40,909 nucleotides of DNA. Source: Methanocorpusculum sp. (GTDB lineage: Archaea; Halobacteriota; Methanomicrobia; Methanomicrobiales; Methanocorpusculaceae). Where the stretch lies: the NCBI GenBank assembly GCA_017399555.1, contig JAFQBW010000005.1, positions 1-40,909 on the forward strand. The letters run 5' to 3'. Within the stretch, counting starts at the first letter, position 1. Each line of letters opens with the position of its first letter. Below the pieces are notes generated by a model that saw nothing but the letters and a program-made list of their open reading frames with translations, searched no databases and had not been told where the DNA came from. Positions 8,872-16,273 of this stretch are shown here, piece after piece. The position numbers and the translations under genes were made by a program.

Positions 8872-9225
8872 TCACCTCCGCAGCCCGTCAATGACCTTTT
8901 TCAGCTCCTCAACTTCCTCGTCCGTCAACTTGTTTCTGGAACCAAAGGAAACAAGGAACGCAGGCAGAGACCCGTCAAAGGTCTCCTCCAAAAACTTCTC
9001 GCTCTTTTGTGCGTAGAACTCCTCCCGGGAAATGAGGGAAGTGACCGTCTTTCCCGTGGTCTGAAAGATGCCCCGCTCACAGAGCCGGGACAGCACCGTA
9101 TAGGATGTGGAACGCTTCCAACCAAACTCCTGTTCTGCCATCGAAGCAATTTCGCTGCGGGAAATCGGCTCGTTATTCCAAATGAAGTCCGCAAATCTGG
9201 ATTCCAGAGGACCCATAGTAATCAT
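8872..9225 (-). CDS. BlaI/MecI-family transcriptional repressor
   Basis: 117 aa with an N-terminal winged helix (residues ~5-70: ESRFADFIWNNEPISRSEIA, WKRSTSYTVLSRLCERGIF) and a C-terminal dimerisation helix. This is the BlaI/MecI/CopY layout and usual length. It should bind TACA/TGTA palindromes; a perfect one lies across its own promoter (9269-9285), so it probably represses itself and the downstream M56 gene until the sensor relieves it. The ATG at 9225 has AGGAGGAGGC. It is the first gene of the pair. Confidence 0.9.
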   Translation of the reverse strand: MITMGPLESRFADFIWNNEPISRSEIASMAEQEFGWKRSTSYTVLSRLCERGIFQTTGKTVTSLISREEFYAQKSEKFLEETFDGSLPAFLVSFGSRNKLTDEEVEELKKVIDGLRR

Positions 9226-9244
9226 AAAAAGCCTCCTCCTTTCT

Positions 9245-9261
9245 TTCTACATCATGTCGAC
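9245..9261 (-). promoter_or_regulatory. BlaI-type operator, imperfect copy
   Basis: TTCTACATCATGTCGAC repeats the first 13 bases of the palindrome at 9269 exactly, but its right half is degenerate. It lies between the -10 and the ribosome binding site of the repressor gene, 24 bases from the main operator. Confidence 0.7.
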
Positions 9262-9267
9262 AAAATA

Positions 9268-9296
9268 ATTCTACATCATGTAGAAAAATAAGTCAA
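9268..9296 (-). promoter_or_regulatory. blaI promoter overlapped by 17-bp palindromic operator
   Basis: Minus-strand -35 TTGACT (9291-9296) and -10 TAGAAT (9268-9273) are separated by 17 bases. The perfect palindrome TTCTACATCATGTAGAA (9269-9285) covers the -10 and most of the spacer, matching the TACA/TGTA core known for BlaI/MecI operators. Confidence 0.88.
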
Positions 9297-9336
9297 GAGA
9301 AAAGCACGCCGGAGATAGAATTTCGTCCGGCGTGCT
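9297..9336 (-). terminator. terminator of the five-gene sigma/lipoprotein operon
   Basis: An 11-bp perfect stem (9303-9313 with 9326-9336). On the minus strand it is followed by TTTTCTCTT. Confidence 0.8.
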
Positions 9337-9346
9337 GTTTTATCGC

Positions 9347-10594
9347 TCAGTTAACACCGATGGGAATAAGACCGAGGTCCTTAATTGCGTCCTGTCCTTC
9401 CACGCCACGAAGCCAATCGATAACAGCACGAGCGCTGTGGCCCTCCGGCAGGTCGGCGCGGATGACAGCATAGTATCCGTCGCTCAGGGAATAGGTGCCG
9501 TTCGCAATGTTTTCGGCAGAGGGGGCAACACCGTCATAGGAGAGGATTTTCAAGCTGTCTCCAATGCCGGTTATCTCCGTAATATTCTGGAGGTAGGTGT
9601 AAAGGGTATAGCCGATGGCATAGCTGTTGGTGGGTTTGCTGTCGAAGCCGCCATTGTGATAGAAGGCAACGAGGTCCAGAAGACCCTCCATAGTCAGCTC
9701 CGCATAATTCTTCTGGATGTCGGGATGCATTGGTTCATTCTCCAGCACCAGGTTATCCATCTGGGACTGGCTCCCGCTGTCAGCGTTGCGGCAGATGGGG
9801 ACCAGCTCCCGGTCGGGACCGCCCAGTTCAGACCAGTTGGTGATGCCGTAGTCCAGATAGATGCTGCGAATCTGCTCCCGGGTGACGCCCTCGGTAGTGT
9901 TTTCCTTTGGGGTCACGAAGATAAGGGCCTCGGCCGCTACCTTCGTGAAGACCAGCTCCACACCGGCGTCCTCTGCCGCTTGCAGTACATCCTCGGAGGC
10001 ATAGGGTACGAAGATAAGGTCTACCTCGCCGTCAATCAGCTTGTGGTAGGAGGGGACTGTTTTGGACGCTTCCAAGGAATACACTTTCTCGTATTCGGCG
10101 GTTCCCTCCTCGTACATGGCCCGGTGAATCGCCTTTACTATGCTCAGTGTAGAAGTGGAGCCGTCTATGCGGGGATAATTCTCGGCTGTGATGCCGAAGG
10201 CTTTGGCCGTGTCTGTCATCAGAGCATCTTCCGGAAGCGGGTCATCGGTAGTGGTGGGGGAAGGCGCAGTCGGCTTTGTGGTGCCAGCCGTTGTCTCCAC
10301 CTCGTTGATGGCGACTTCCATGACGTTTCCATCGCCGTCATAAGTGACCACAACACGCTTCGCATTTTCTAAATCCCAGTATTCCCCATAGAAGCCGGAG
10401 AGGGTGCCGTCCGGTTCTCCCCATTGCTTCTGAACATCCTCCTGCGTATAGCCGGACAGTTTCTCGGCGGTCCATTCCGCGGATTCCTGCATCACAAGGT
10501 CGAGGGATGGGATGCCATCCACCTCGGTTTCGCCACAGGCGGCCAGAGCAATCAGACATGCAAGGGAGAGGAATAGAGCAAACAATCTTTTCAT
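9347..10594 (-). CDS. PstS-like substrate-binding lipoprotein
   Basis: 415 aa. A signal peptide and lipobox (LIALAAC) give a membrane-anchored lipoprotein. A ~60-residue N-terminal segment resembling a small SmpA-like domain precedes a type 2 periplasmic-binding fold: YPRIDGSTSTLSIVKAIH near residue 140, then LIFVTPKENTTEGVTREQIRSIY and NADSGSQSQMDNL, the phosphate-binding-protein (PstS/PBP-like) signature. No ABC transporter genes lie nearby, so it may be a sensor or scavenging protein rather than a transporter part. The ATG at 10594 has CAGGAGG; the longer in-frame start at 10630 lacks one. Last gene of the sigma-led operon. Confidence 0.82.
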   Translation of the reverse strand: MKRLFALFLSLACLIALAACGETEVDGIPSLDLVMQESAEWTAEKLSGYTQEDVQKQWGEPDGTLSGFYGEYWDLENAKRVVVTYDGDGNVMEVAINEVETTAGTTKPTAPSPTTTDDPLPEDALMTDTAKAFGITAENYPRIDGSTSTLSIVKAIHRAMYEEGTAEYEKVYSLEASKTVPSYHKLIDGEVDLIFVPYASEDVLQAAEDAGVELVFTKVAAEALIFVTPKENTTEGVTREQIRSIYLDYGITNWSELGGPDRELVPICRNADSGSQSQMDNLVLENEPMHPDIQKNYAELTMEGLLDLVAFYHNGGFDSKPTNSYAIGYTLYTYLQNITEITGIGDSLKILSYDGVAPSAENIANGTYSLSDGYYAVIRADLPEGHSARAVIDWLRGVEGQDAIKDLGLIPIGVN

Positions 10595-10626
10595 ATAGGC
10601 GATTACCTCCTGCGGTGAAATTGCGG

Positions 10627-11880
10627 TCAATTCAGTTCAAACTCCGCGTAGAATTTATAGTTATCATAGTCTCCTGTACCGCGGAAATCCATGATTTCTT
10701 TTCCAATGCGATACCTGCCCGCACCGAGATTTGGATAGAGCCATTCGAGGTTGACGTCCCATTCCACAGTACCGTTCATGGGAATCATCCATGCTTCTGA
10801 GGTGAAAGCAACTTCCACCATATCCCGGGGCGTCGGCTCCCAGGTTCCATTAACCCAGGACTCCAGCCAGAAGGGGGCGCCGGTCATCAGCTCGCCGGTG
10901 GGGGCGCCGCCGGACTGGGTGCAGACAAGGGTGAGGCCTTTTGCTGTCACATCTTTCGCCGTCAGCGTCACGCCTAAATCAATGTCAGACAATTCAGAGG
11001 CAGGGCCGGAATAGAAGGAATATCGCGCTGTGCCGCCCCATTCCGGATTATTCCATTTGGCGGTCACTTCATAAATCCGGCTGTCTGGATACAGGTCAAT
11101 TCTCCCGCCGGACACCGCGATTTCATCAGAAGGGGTGTCATAATTGCCCCAACAATCGGTACTCCAGCAACGGGCGGACAATTCATTAGGTGGGATATAG
11201 AAGGTCAGCTCAATGCTGACGCCATTTGCATCCAGAGCAGGTATGGTGTCCTTGCAGTCCAAAGGACTTGCGGAGTCGGCCTCTATCCCTGTAGATGTGC
11301 CATCTCCGTTGGGATAAATCCAGGAAAACGTGCCGGGGAGGGCAGTCGTTTCTTTGCCGTCACGCGTATCCCTGACAACAAGGGCAGGGGGCTGCTTCAA
11401 CACAATGTCATCAGCACCCGCGCCGTTCGTCTGCACACTATCCGGTGCCTCAATGGGAGGTCTGGAGGGGTTTGATACAGAGAACCATTCACCTTCAATG
11501 ACCAGATGGCTGTTATCGGGACCGCCAACGTAGTAGGTAAAGCCGGGGTAGTCCCCTTCGGTCAACTCAAAGGAATACATTTCTCCGCCCTCGGCGTCGC
11601 CGGGGGACTGCCCTTCCGCATAGGTCTTATGTTCATACTTCAATCCGGCCGCCCAATCGCGCAGGGTATCTACATCCTCGCCCTCTGCTGTCCATTCCTC
11701 TACTTGTCCGCTGAGGACATGCATGATGTCAACTTTGGTAACGTCGTCGCCAATGTAAGCGGCATAGGGACGGCCACTGCGGTCACCGGAGCCGGGGACA
11801 TTTGTGTTGGAATCTGCTCCACAGCCGGCAAAAGAAAGAATGCATACGCAACTCAATAATACACCGACAATTCTTTTCAT
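10627..11880 (-). CDS. lipoprotein with C-terminal immunoglobulin-like domain
   Basis: 417 aa. Lipobox LSFAGC within the first 20 residues. The C-terminal ~120 residues (LTAKDVTAKGLTLVCTQSGG onward, PFWLESW, YRIGKEIMDFRGTGDYD) match a bacterial Ig-like domain often attached to Clostridia lipoproteins and M56 proteins; I recognise it by memory of its motifs. The first ~240 residues are not recognised. The middle includes a predicted beta-rich stretch. It lies 18 bases after the preceding gene and 32 before the PstS-like gene, and has GGAGG before its ATG. Probably displayed on the outer face of the membrane. Confidence 0.75.
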   Translation of the reverse strand: MKRIVGVLLSCVCILSFAGCGADSNTNVPGSGDRSGRPYAAYIGDDVTKVDIMHVLSGQVEEWTAEGEDVDTLRDWAAGLKYEHKTYAEGQSPGDAEGGEMYSFELTEGDYPGFTYYVGGPDNSHLVIEGEWFSVSNPSRPPIEAPDSVQTNGAGADDIVLKQPPALVVRDTRDGKETTALPGTFSWIYPNGDGTSTGIEADSASPLDCKDTIPALDANGVSIELTFYIPPNELSARCWSTDCWGNYDTPSDEIAVSGGRIDLYPDSRIYEVTAKWNNPEWGGTARYSFYSGPASELSDIDLGVTLTAKDVTAKGLTLVCTQSGGAPTGELMTGAPFWLESWVNGTWEPTPRDMVEVAFTSEAWMIPMNGTVEWDVNLEWLYPNLGAGRYRIGKEIMDFRGTGDYDNYKFYAEFELN

Positions 11881-11898
11881 GTGAATTCCTCCGACAAT

Positions 11899-12615
11899 TC
11901 AATCCACAAAATACGAGGTGAAGTCCATAATTTGTTCCGCCCTCAATATGGCATGCGGTTCAAATACACCGTCTTCATTTTCCTCTTGCTCGACCTCGGG
12001 CACCCCGGTATAGGTAATGTCCACCCAAGATGTTTTCGTTTCGTTTTCAACGCGGTATTCTTCCGGTAAGTACACGGTAAGAGCATAGGCAGCGTCGAAA
12101 CCATGCTCCGGGTCTGTTCTGATATACAGGCTGTTTGTAGCAGGATATATTTCAGATATGAAGCCAGTAAACGAGGCGCTTTCCGGATGTACCATTGGCC
12201 CGGAGGAAATCGCAATATCCACCAGTTGGTCGAGATATCCGACATCAACTTCGCCATCAGTTACGATATAAGATTTACCACCGCAGTCAATCCATGGCGT
12301 AGGGCCATAGGGAAGGCTCAGTTTGGCAAGCTGATTCCCGTCGCCGTCATGGAAAAACAATTCATAGCCCAGAACCGAAGGTTCTACATTCTTTTGCTCT
12401 TTGAGAGGAAGCGCAGAGAAGTGTTTCACGATGACATCCACATCCGCAGCGCCATCCAAAACCACGGTGGCATAGGGTTCGACAGAGGCGCTGTCATAAG
12501 CGCGGATTTCAACCTTGACGGCGCCATCCAAATCATAAGGAAGACTGCTCCCGCTGCATCCCGCGAGGGCCAACAGCAGCGCCAGAGCAAGGATAAAAGA
12601 AGTCAGTTTTCTCAC
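11899..12615 (-). CDS. lipoprotein sharing a domain with the neighbouring anti-sigma factor
   Basis: 238 aa from a GTG with GGGGAGGTG at good spacing; the longer in-frame ATG at 12717 would hide the signal peptide. Lipobox LALAGC. The C-terminal ~90 residues (FTGFISEIYPATNSLYIRT, LTVYLPEEY, VDITYTGVPE, AEQIMDF) parallel the C-terminus of the adjacent anti-sigma protein (GAVHSVDPYANRIGV, YTVTLPPDI, VIITYEGEP), suggesting a small shared beta-barrel domain. The first half resembles no family I can name. Middle gene of the operon. Confidence 0.72.
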   Translation of the reverse strand: MRKLTSFILALALLLALAGCSGSSLPYDLDGAVKVEIRAYDSASVEPYATVVLDGAADVDVIVKHFSALPLKEQKNVEPSVLGYELFFHDGDGNQLAKLSLPYGPTPWIDCGGKSYIVTDGEVDVGYLDQLVDIAISSGPMVHPESASFTGFISEIYPATNSLYIRTDPEHGFDAAYALTVYLPEEYRVENETKTSWVDITYTGVPEVEQEENEDGVFEPHAILRAEQIMDFTSYFVD

Positions 12616-12674
12616 GGAAGCACCTCCCCATTCGATATATCTATATAGACGAAAAATGCGGTAAAAAGTTCCTG

Positions 12675-13715
12675 TTACGGCTCCGCGAAAGCGACGCTGA
12701 CCAGCTGCTGAGGCCAAATCGTCTTAATGGTGGCTGGTTCTCCTTCATAGGTGATGATTACTTGGTCATCCATAGAATAATCATCAGCAGAGATGTCTGG
12801 GGGCAGAGTAACGGTGTAAACAAGGTCCTCTCCATCCGGCCGTACGCCAATGCGATTGGCATAGGGGTCCACACTATGGACGGCGCCATACAGAACATTG
12901 CTGGCATCCGCATCGTCATCGGGTGTCTCTGTCACGACAGTCATCAATATGCGCAGGAAATCATCTTCACTGACGCCGCTGGCGTCTACATACCAGCCGA
13001 CATCATTTTGCAGAAGCTCCACATAGAAGCGCTGTGCGCCATTTTCGTCTACATAGGAGAAGACGGAGAGGTCGTGGCCATTCACAGAGGTGAAGCCAAT
13101 CTGCTCCCCGGTCAAGGTGAAGATGTCATAGGGATGATGAAAGGCTTTGGTCAGCGTGATGTGCAGAGTCTGTGTACCGTCTGCATTTTCAAAGCGGACG
13201 CTGTTGCCATCATAGTAGGCGCCGCGCTCGCTGTTCTGATAGACGCCGTATCCTCGTTCGCTGTCGGCAAGGGACAGGTCGGGAAACGCCTCCTCGATAG
13301 GCAGTTCGATGCCGTAGTAGGAAAGCAGCTCCACATAGGTCATGGAAATATAATCCTCGCCCGGCAGAGCGATTTGCTGATATGTGGCGGGGTCCGGTTT
13401 GTCGACGAGATTGAAATGCGCTACAGGAAGTACCAGGTCAACAGGCAGCTCCGGGTCCACGGTCATGTAGCTCCCTTCGGTCACGCTGGCGACGGTTCCA
13501 TCCTGGAATTCCCTTTCCTCCGGTTCGTCTATGGGTTCATTGAATGCAGGCTGTGAATCAAAGAGACCGCTGTGCCATGCGCCGAACCCGACAAGTGCGA
13601 CAAGGCAGAAGCAGGACAGGGTGGAGACGATGCGCTTTGTGGCGCGCCTTCGCTCCGCAACGTATTTATCACGACGCTCCAGAATGGATTGCGCCACTTC
13701 ATTATAATCCTTCAT
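12675..13715 (-). CDS. membrane-anchored anti-sigma factor candidate
   Basis: 346 aa. A ~30-residue basic cytoplasmic N-terminus (SILERRDKYVAERRRATKR) is followed by one TM segment (about residues 30-50) and a large external domain. This is the layout of Clostridia anti-sigma proteins. It overlaps the sigma gene by 14 bases and has AAAGGAGGG before its ATG. The external region has a DUF4367-like feel in the middle (GYGVYQ, NADGTQTLHITL, FSYVDENGAQRFYVELLQNDVGWYVD) and ends in the domain shared with the next lipoprotein. It likely transmits an envelope signal to the sigma factor. Confidence 0.78.
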   Translation of the reverse strand: MKDYNEVAQSILERRDKYVAERRRATKRIVSTLSCFCLVALVGFGAWHSGLFDSQPAFNEPIDEPEEREFQDGTVASVTEGSYMTVDPELPVDLVLPVAHFNLVDKPDPATYQQIALPGEDYISMTYVELLSYYGIELPIEEAFPDLSLADSERGYGVYQNSERGAYYDGNSVRFENADGTQTLHITLTKAFHHPYDIFTLTGEQIGFTSVNGHDLSVFSYVDENGAQRFYVELLQNDVGWYVDASGVSEDDFLRILMTVVTETPDDDADASNVLYGAVHSVDPYANRIGVRPDGEDLVYTVTLPPDISADDYSMDDQVIITYEGEPATIKTIWPQQLVSVAFAEP

Positions 13716-14259
13716 AGGTAAAGCCCTCCTTTTCCAGTTCTGACTTCAGAGCCAGCTTTGCCCGATAGAGGAGATTCGCAATCTGCCGGTTACTCCGTTT
13801 CATGACTTTGGCAGCCTGCGCATTGGTCAAATCCTCGAAGAAGATGAGATAGAGGATGGCGCTGTAGTCTGGGTTGATATTGTCCAGCGCCCGGTAGAGC
13901 ATCCTCTTATCCTCCGACTGTATGTAAGAGCGTTCCAATAGGTCCGCCTCATCGCTCATATCCGCAGAATCCTCCATGGATGTGGAAGCTATCCTTGCGG
14001 CACGTTTCAGATAGTTCAGAGCAATGTTCCTGCCAATGGTATAAAGCCATGTCTTGAAGGTGTATTTGGCAGTAAAGCGGGGCCGTCGGGTCGCAAGCCG
14101 GAAAAAGGTCTCCTCCATCAGTTCCTCGGCGGTGTGGATGTTGTTCACATACCGGTTCAGGAACAGAATCAGACCGTCTTTATAGTCCCTTACTATCTCA
14201 ACAAAGCCAGTGTCATCACCATCAAGGAAACGGCGGTAGCTACTTGCACCGTTATCCAT
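13702..14259 (-). CDS. ECF-type RNA polymerase sigma factor heading a lipoprotein operon
   Basis: 185 aa. The ATG at 14259 has AGAAGGGAG; the earlier in-frame start at 14310 lacks such a site. Region 2 covers residues ~10-85 (TAEELMEETFFRLATRRPRF, YTFKTWLYTIGRNIALNYLKR). Region 4 covers ~115-175 (ALDNINPDYSAILYLIFFEDLTNAQAAKVMKRSNRQIANLLYRAKLALK). It belongs to the short sigma-70 group. It heads an operon with the overlapping anti-sigma gene and three lipoproteins, so its regulon probably includes the cell surface. Confidence 0.87.
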   Translation of the reverse strand: MDNGASSYRRFLDGDDTGFVEIVRDYKDGLILFLNRYVNNIHTAEELMEETFFRLATRRPRFTAKYTFKTWLYTIGRNIALNYLKRAARIASTSMEDSADMSDEADLLERSYIQSEDKRMLYRALDNINPDYSAILYLIFFEDLTNAQAAKVMKRSNRQIANLLYRAKLALKSELEKEGFTYEGL

Positions 14260-14316
14260 GATTTTCTCCCTTCTGTGGTTTTGAGATGCATCCCTTTGTC
14301 TGTTAAACAATCGAAA

Positions 14317-14355
14317 GCAGGAATTATCTCACCGTATTGGCTGGATAATTTCTGC
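14317..14355. promoter_or_regulatory. inverted repeat upstream of sigma operon
   Basis: Arms 14317-14328 and 14344-14355 match at 11 of 12 bases with a 15-base spacer. It lies in the leader of the 14259 operon, just downstream of an extended -10-like TGCTATGAT (minus strand, 14360-14368). It could be an operator or an RNA hairpin. Confidence 0.35.
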
Positions 14356-14359
14356 TTTT

Positions 14360-14567
14360 ATCATAGCATATTTGTCAGAGAAGGAAAAATAGAGTTGATT
14401 TTTGGGTGGGGCAGAATGCCGAAAAAGCAAGACGGGCCGGGCTTTTTCCGGGATTTTGCCGTGACCGCAGGATGCAAAAGATTTCGACTCCGCCTGACAG
14501 GATTTGCAGCGCTGTCGAAGATACCATAAAAGCACTCCGGAGAATACATAAAAAATGAGGTCGTTAT
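14360..14567. other. intergenic region between divergent units
   Basis: This non-coding stretch (with 14260-14359) separates the minus-strand sigma operon from the plus-strand 14568 operon. An extended -10 for the minus strand sits at 14360-14368. A weak plus-strand promoter candidate is TTGCAG (14504-14509), 17 bases, TAAAAG (14527-14532). No gene or RNA family is recognised. Confidence 0.4.
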
Positions 14568-15482
14568 ATGGAATCTATTGGTGGACGGCTGCCGTTCCAG
14601 CTTGTGCAGGAACAGTGGGGCGCGATAAACCACGTCGAGGAAGAATGCCCGGGCGTGTTCTATCTTGGGACAACCATGGGGATGGAGGACAGGGTGGGCA
14701 GAGAGATGTATGCAGTTCTCCCCTCAGCTGTCCCGGACATTATCTCCAGCGAAGCTATGGCCTACGGCACAGAGGCGGACGGCGTATATCTGTTTGAATA
14801 TGAGGTGGAAAACAGCGGATGGGACATCATCAAGTATGAGATTCTTCGCTATAAGACAAAGGCGGGGATTGCGCTTGATGATATCGAATCCCTGTACTGC
14901 TCTGCTATCTATTCCGCGGATGTGTATCCCGAATACTTTGGAGGGCTTATTCCGCCGCGTTGTACGCCGTGGGGTCTTACGGTCCGTATGAAGAAAGCAC
15001 AGGAAGGCATCTACTTTCTTGAGACAGACCAATGCGAATGGGTGCTGGCACTGGCACATCCCATATGGGATATCGAATTATCCGATGCCGTCAAGAAGAT
15101 GGGGGCGCTGTGCGAGCATGATAAGGGGATGGGAGATAAATACGCACAATACCTATATTTCCAGAGGGACAAATGCGCCCCGGCAATCTATGAACTGTTG
15201 ACGCACAGCGGATTTGAGAACCTGCGCAATTTTATCAGGTCTCAGGAGGTACTGGAGGCTCATGTCTATCGGCAGAACATGGAATATGCCGTGACTTACA
15301 ATATGACGCAGGTGTCCGGCCATGGGAAGTGCGACATGCTCACTGACATCCTTGAAATGCTTGGCTGTGAAGGGGTGCGTGAGGAATTTGAAACGGAGGA
15401 ACTGCAGAAGCGGCGCGAGGAGGCCTGTATCCGTCTGAACCCTGAACTGGCGGCGGAAGAACTGCTCCTACTGCCGAGATGA
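14568..15482 (+). CDS. hypothetical protein, first gene of HTH/AbrB operon
   Basis: 304 aa, no signal peptide or TM segment, acidic, so probably cytoplasmic. I do not recognise the family. Notable stretches are RLPFQLVQEQWGAINHVEEE, DADGVYLFEYE-like strands in the first half, and a helical C-terminal third rich in Glu and Leu (FETEELQKRREEACIRLNPELAAEELLLLPR). The ATG at 14568 has GAGGT nearby. It is followed at 13 bases by an HTH protein gene and then an AbrB-like gene, all closed by one terminator, so it probably works with these regulators. Confidence 0.6.
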   Translation: MESIGGRLPFQLVQEQWGAINHVEEECPGVFYLGTTMGMEDRVGREMYAVLPSAVPDIISSEAMAYGTEADGVYLFEYEVENSGWDIIKYEILRYKTKAGIALDDIESLYCSAIYSADVYPEYFGGLIPPRCTPWGLTVRMKKAQEGIYFLETDQCEWVLALAHPIWDIELSDAVKKMGALCEHDKGMGDKYAQYLYFQRDKCAPAIYELLTHSGFENLRNFIRSQEVLEAHVYRQNMEYAVTYNMTQVSGHGKCDMLTDILEMLGCEGVREEFETEELQKRREEACIRLNPELAAEELLLLPR

Positions 15483-15495
15483 GGGAGGTGCTGTT

Positions 15496-15987
15496 GTGAC
15501 AGAAGCAAGAAAACATCTGACAGAGCGGGAACTGGAAATCCTTGAGCTGAGGGAACAGAAGGTTTCGTATAGAATCATCGCAGAGAAATACGGCGTCTCG
15601 CAGAGCAGGGCACAGTCCATATACAAGCAGGCAAAAAGACGACTGCGGGAGGAGCAACGCAGGATACTGACACGCAAGGCGAACCAGATGATTGTGCCAA
15701 CGGGCTTTTCCCGGTCGCAGTTGATTATCATCCGGGATGCGTTGTATACCTTGCGCCTGACAATAAGCAACAGCGTCACGCATACATGGAGGAATCTGAC
15801 GGAGCTGGAAGAAAAAGACCCTGTGTATCAAAAAGCGGGACAGGTGCTCGTGATGGTGGAGAAATTACTTGAGAAGACAAGTGGGCAAGTGACGAACATG
15901 GTCGAGGAAAACACGAAGGAAACTGTCCCGGAGATGCTTGCCCTCATTCAAGATGTAAGACAAAAGAAAGGAGGCGGCGAAGAATGA
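15496..15987 (+). CDS. sigma-region-4-like HTH protein
   Basis: 163 aa from a GTG with GGGAGGTG. Residues ~8-50 (LTERELEILELREQKVSYRIIAEKYGVSQSRAQSIYKQAKRRL) form a LuxR/sigma-70-region-4-type helix-turn-helix. The rest is helical, without a recognised effector or sigma region 2, so it is not a complete sigma factor. It may be a DNA-binding regulator of phage-like or mobile-element type. Its stop overlaps the AbrB-like start (ATGA), which implies translational coupling. Confidence 0.7.
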   Translation: MTEARKHLTERELEILELREQKVSYRIIAEKYGVSQSRAQSIYKQAKRRLREEQRRILTRKANQMIVPTGFSRSQLIIIRDALYTLRLTISNSVTHTWRNLTELEEKDPVYQKAGQVLVMVEKLLEKTSGQVTNMVEENTKETVPEMLALIQDVRQKKGGGEE

Positions 15988-16226
15988 GGGCAACAGGAAT
16001 TACAAGGCGTCTGGACAAACTTGGCCGCATCACACTTCCCATGGAGCTTCGCCGCAGTATGGAGATTGGTGATGATGACTTGTTGGAGGTCTTTGTGGAG
16101 GGCAATAACATCGTCATGCAGAAGGTCGAGCGAGGCTGCATGCTCTGCGGGCAGGTAAAGGATACAGTAGCTTTTAAAGCAAAGCGGGTGTGTAGAAACT
16201 GCTTAAAGGACCTGCATGCCCTGTAA
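15984..16226 (+). CDS. AbrB/SpoVT-type transition regulator with C-terminal zinc knuckle
   Basis: 80 aa. Residues 1-48 form a swapped-hairpin AbrB domain (GITRRLDKLGRITLPMELRRSMEIGDDD, then LEVFVEGNNIVMQK). A short tail carries CMLCG and CRNCL, a four-cysteine zinc-binding arrangement seen in some Clostridia AbrB proteins. AbrB-type dimers bind AT-rich DNA as repressors or activators. Third gene of the operon, overlapping the HTH gene by 4 bases. Confidence 0.85.
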   Translation: MRATGITRRLDKLGRITLPMELRRSMEIGDDDLLEVFVEGNNIVMQKVERGCMLCGQVKDTVAFKAKRVCRNCLKDLHAL

Positions 16227-16237
16227 TGATGCGAGGA

Positions 16238-16269
16238 GGAGGCTGCGGTGTCGCAGCCTCCCTTCTTTT
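16238..16269 (+). terminator. terminator after the AbrB-like gene
   Basis: A perfect 10-bp stem (16238-16247 with 16252-16261), 4-base loop GTGT, then TTCTTTTA. The convergent large ATPase gene ends just beyond. Confidence 0.75.
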
Positions 16270-16273
16270 AGTC

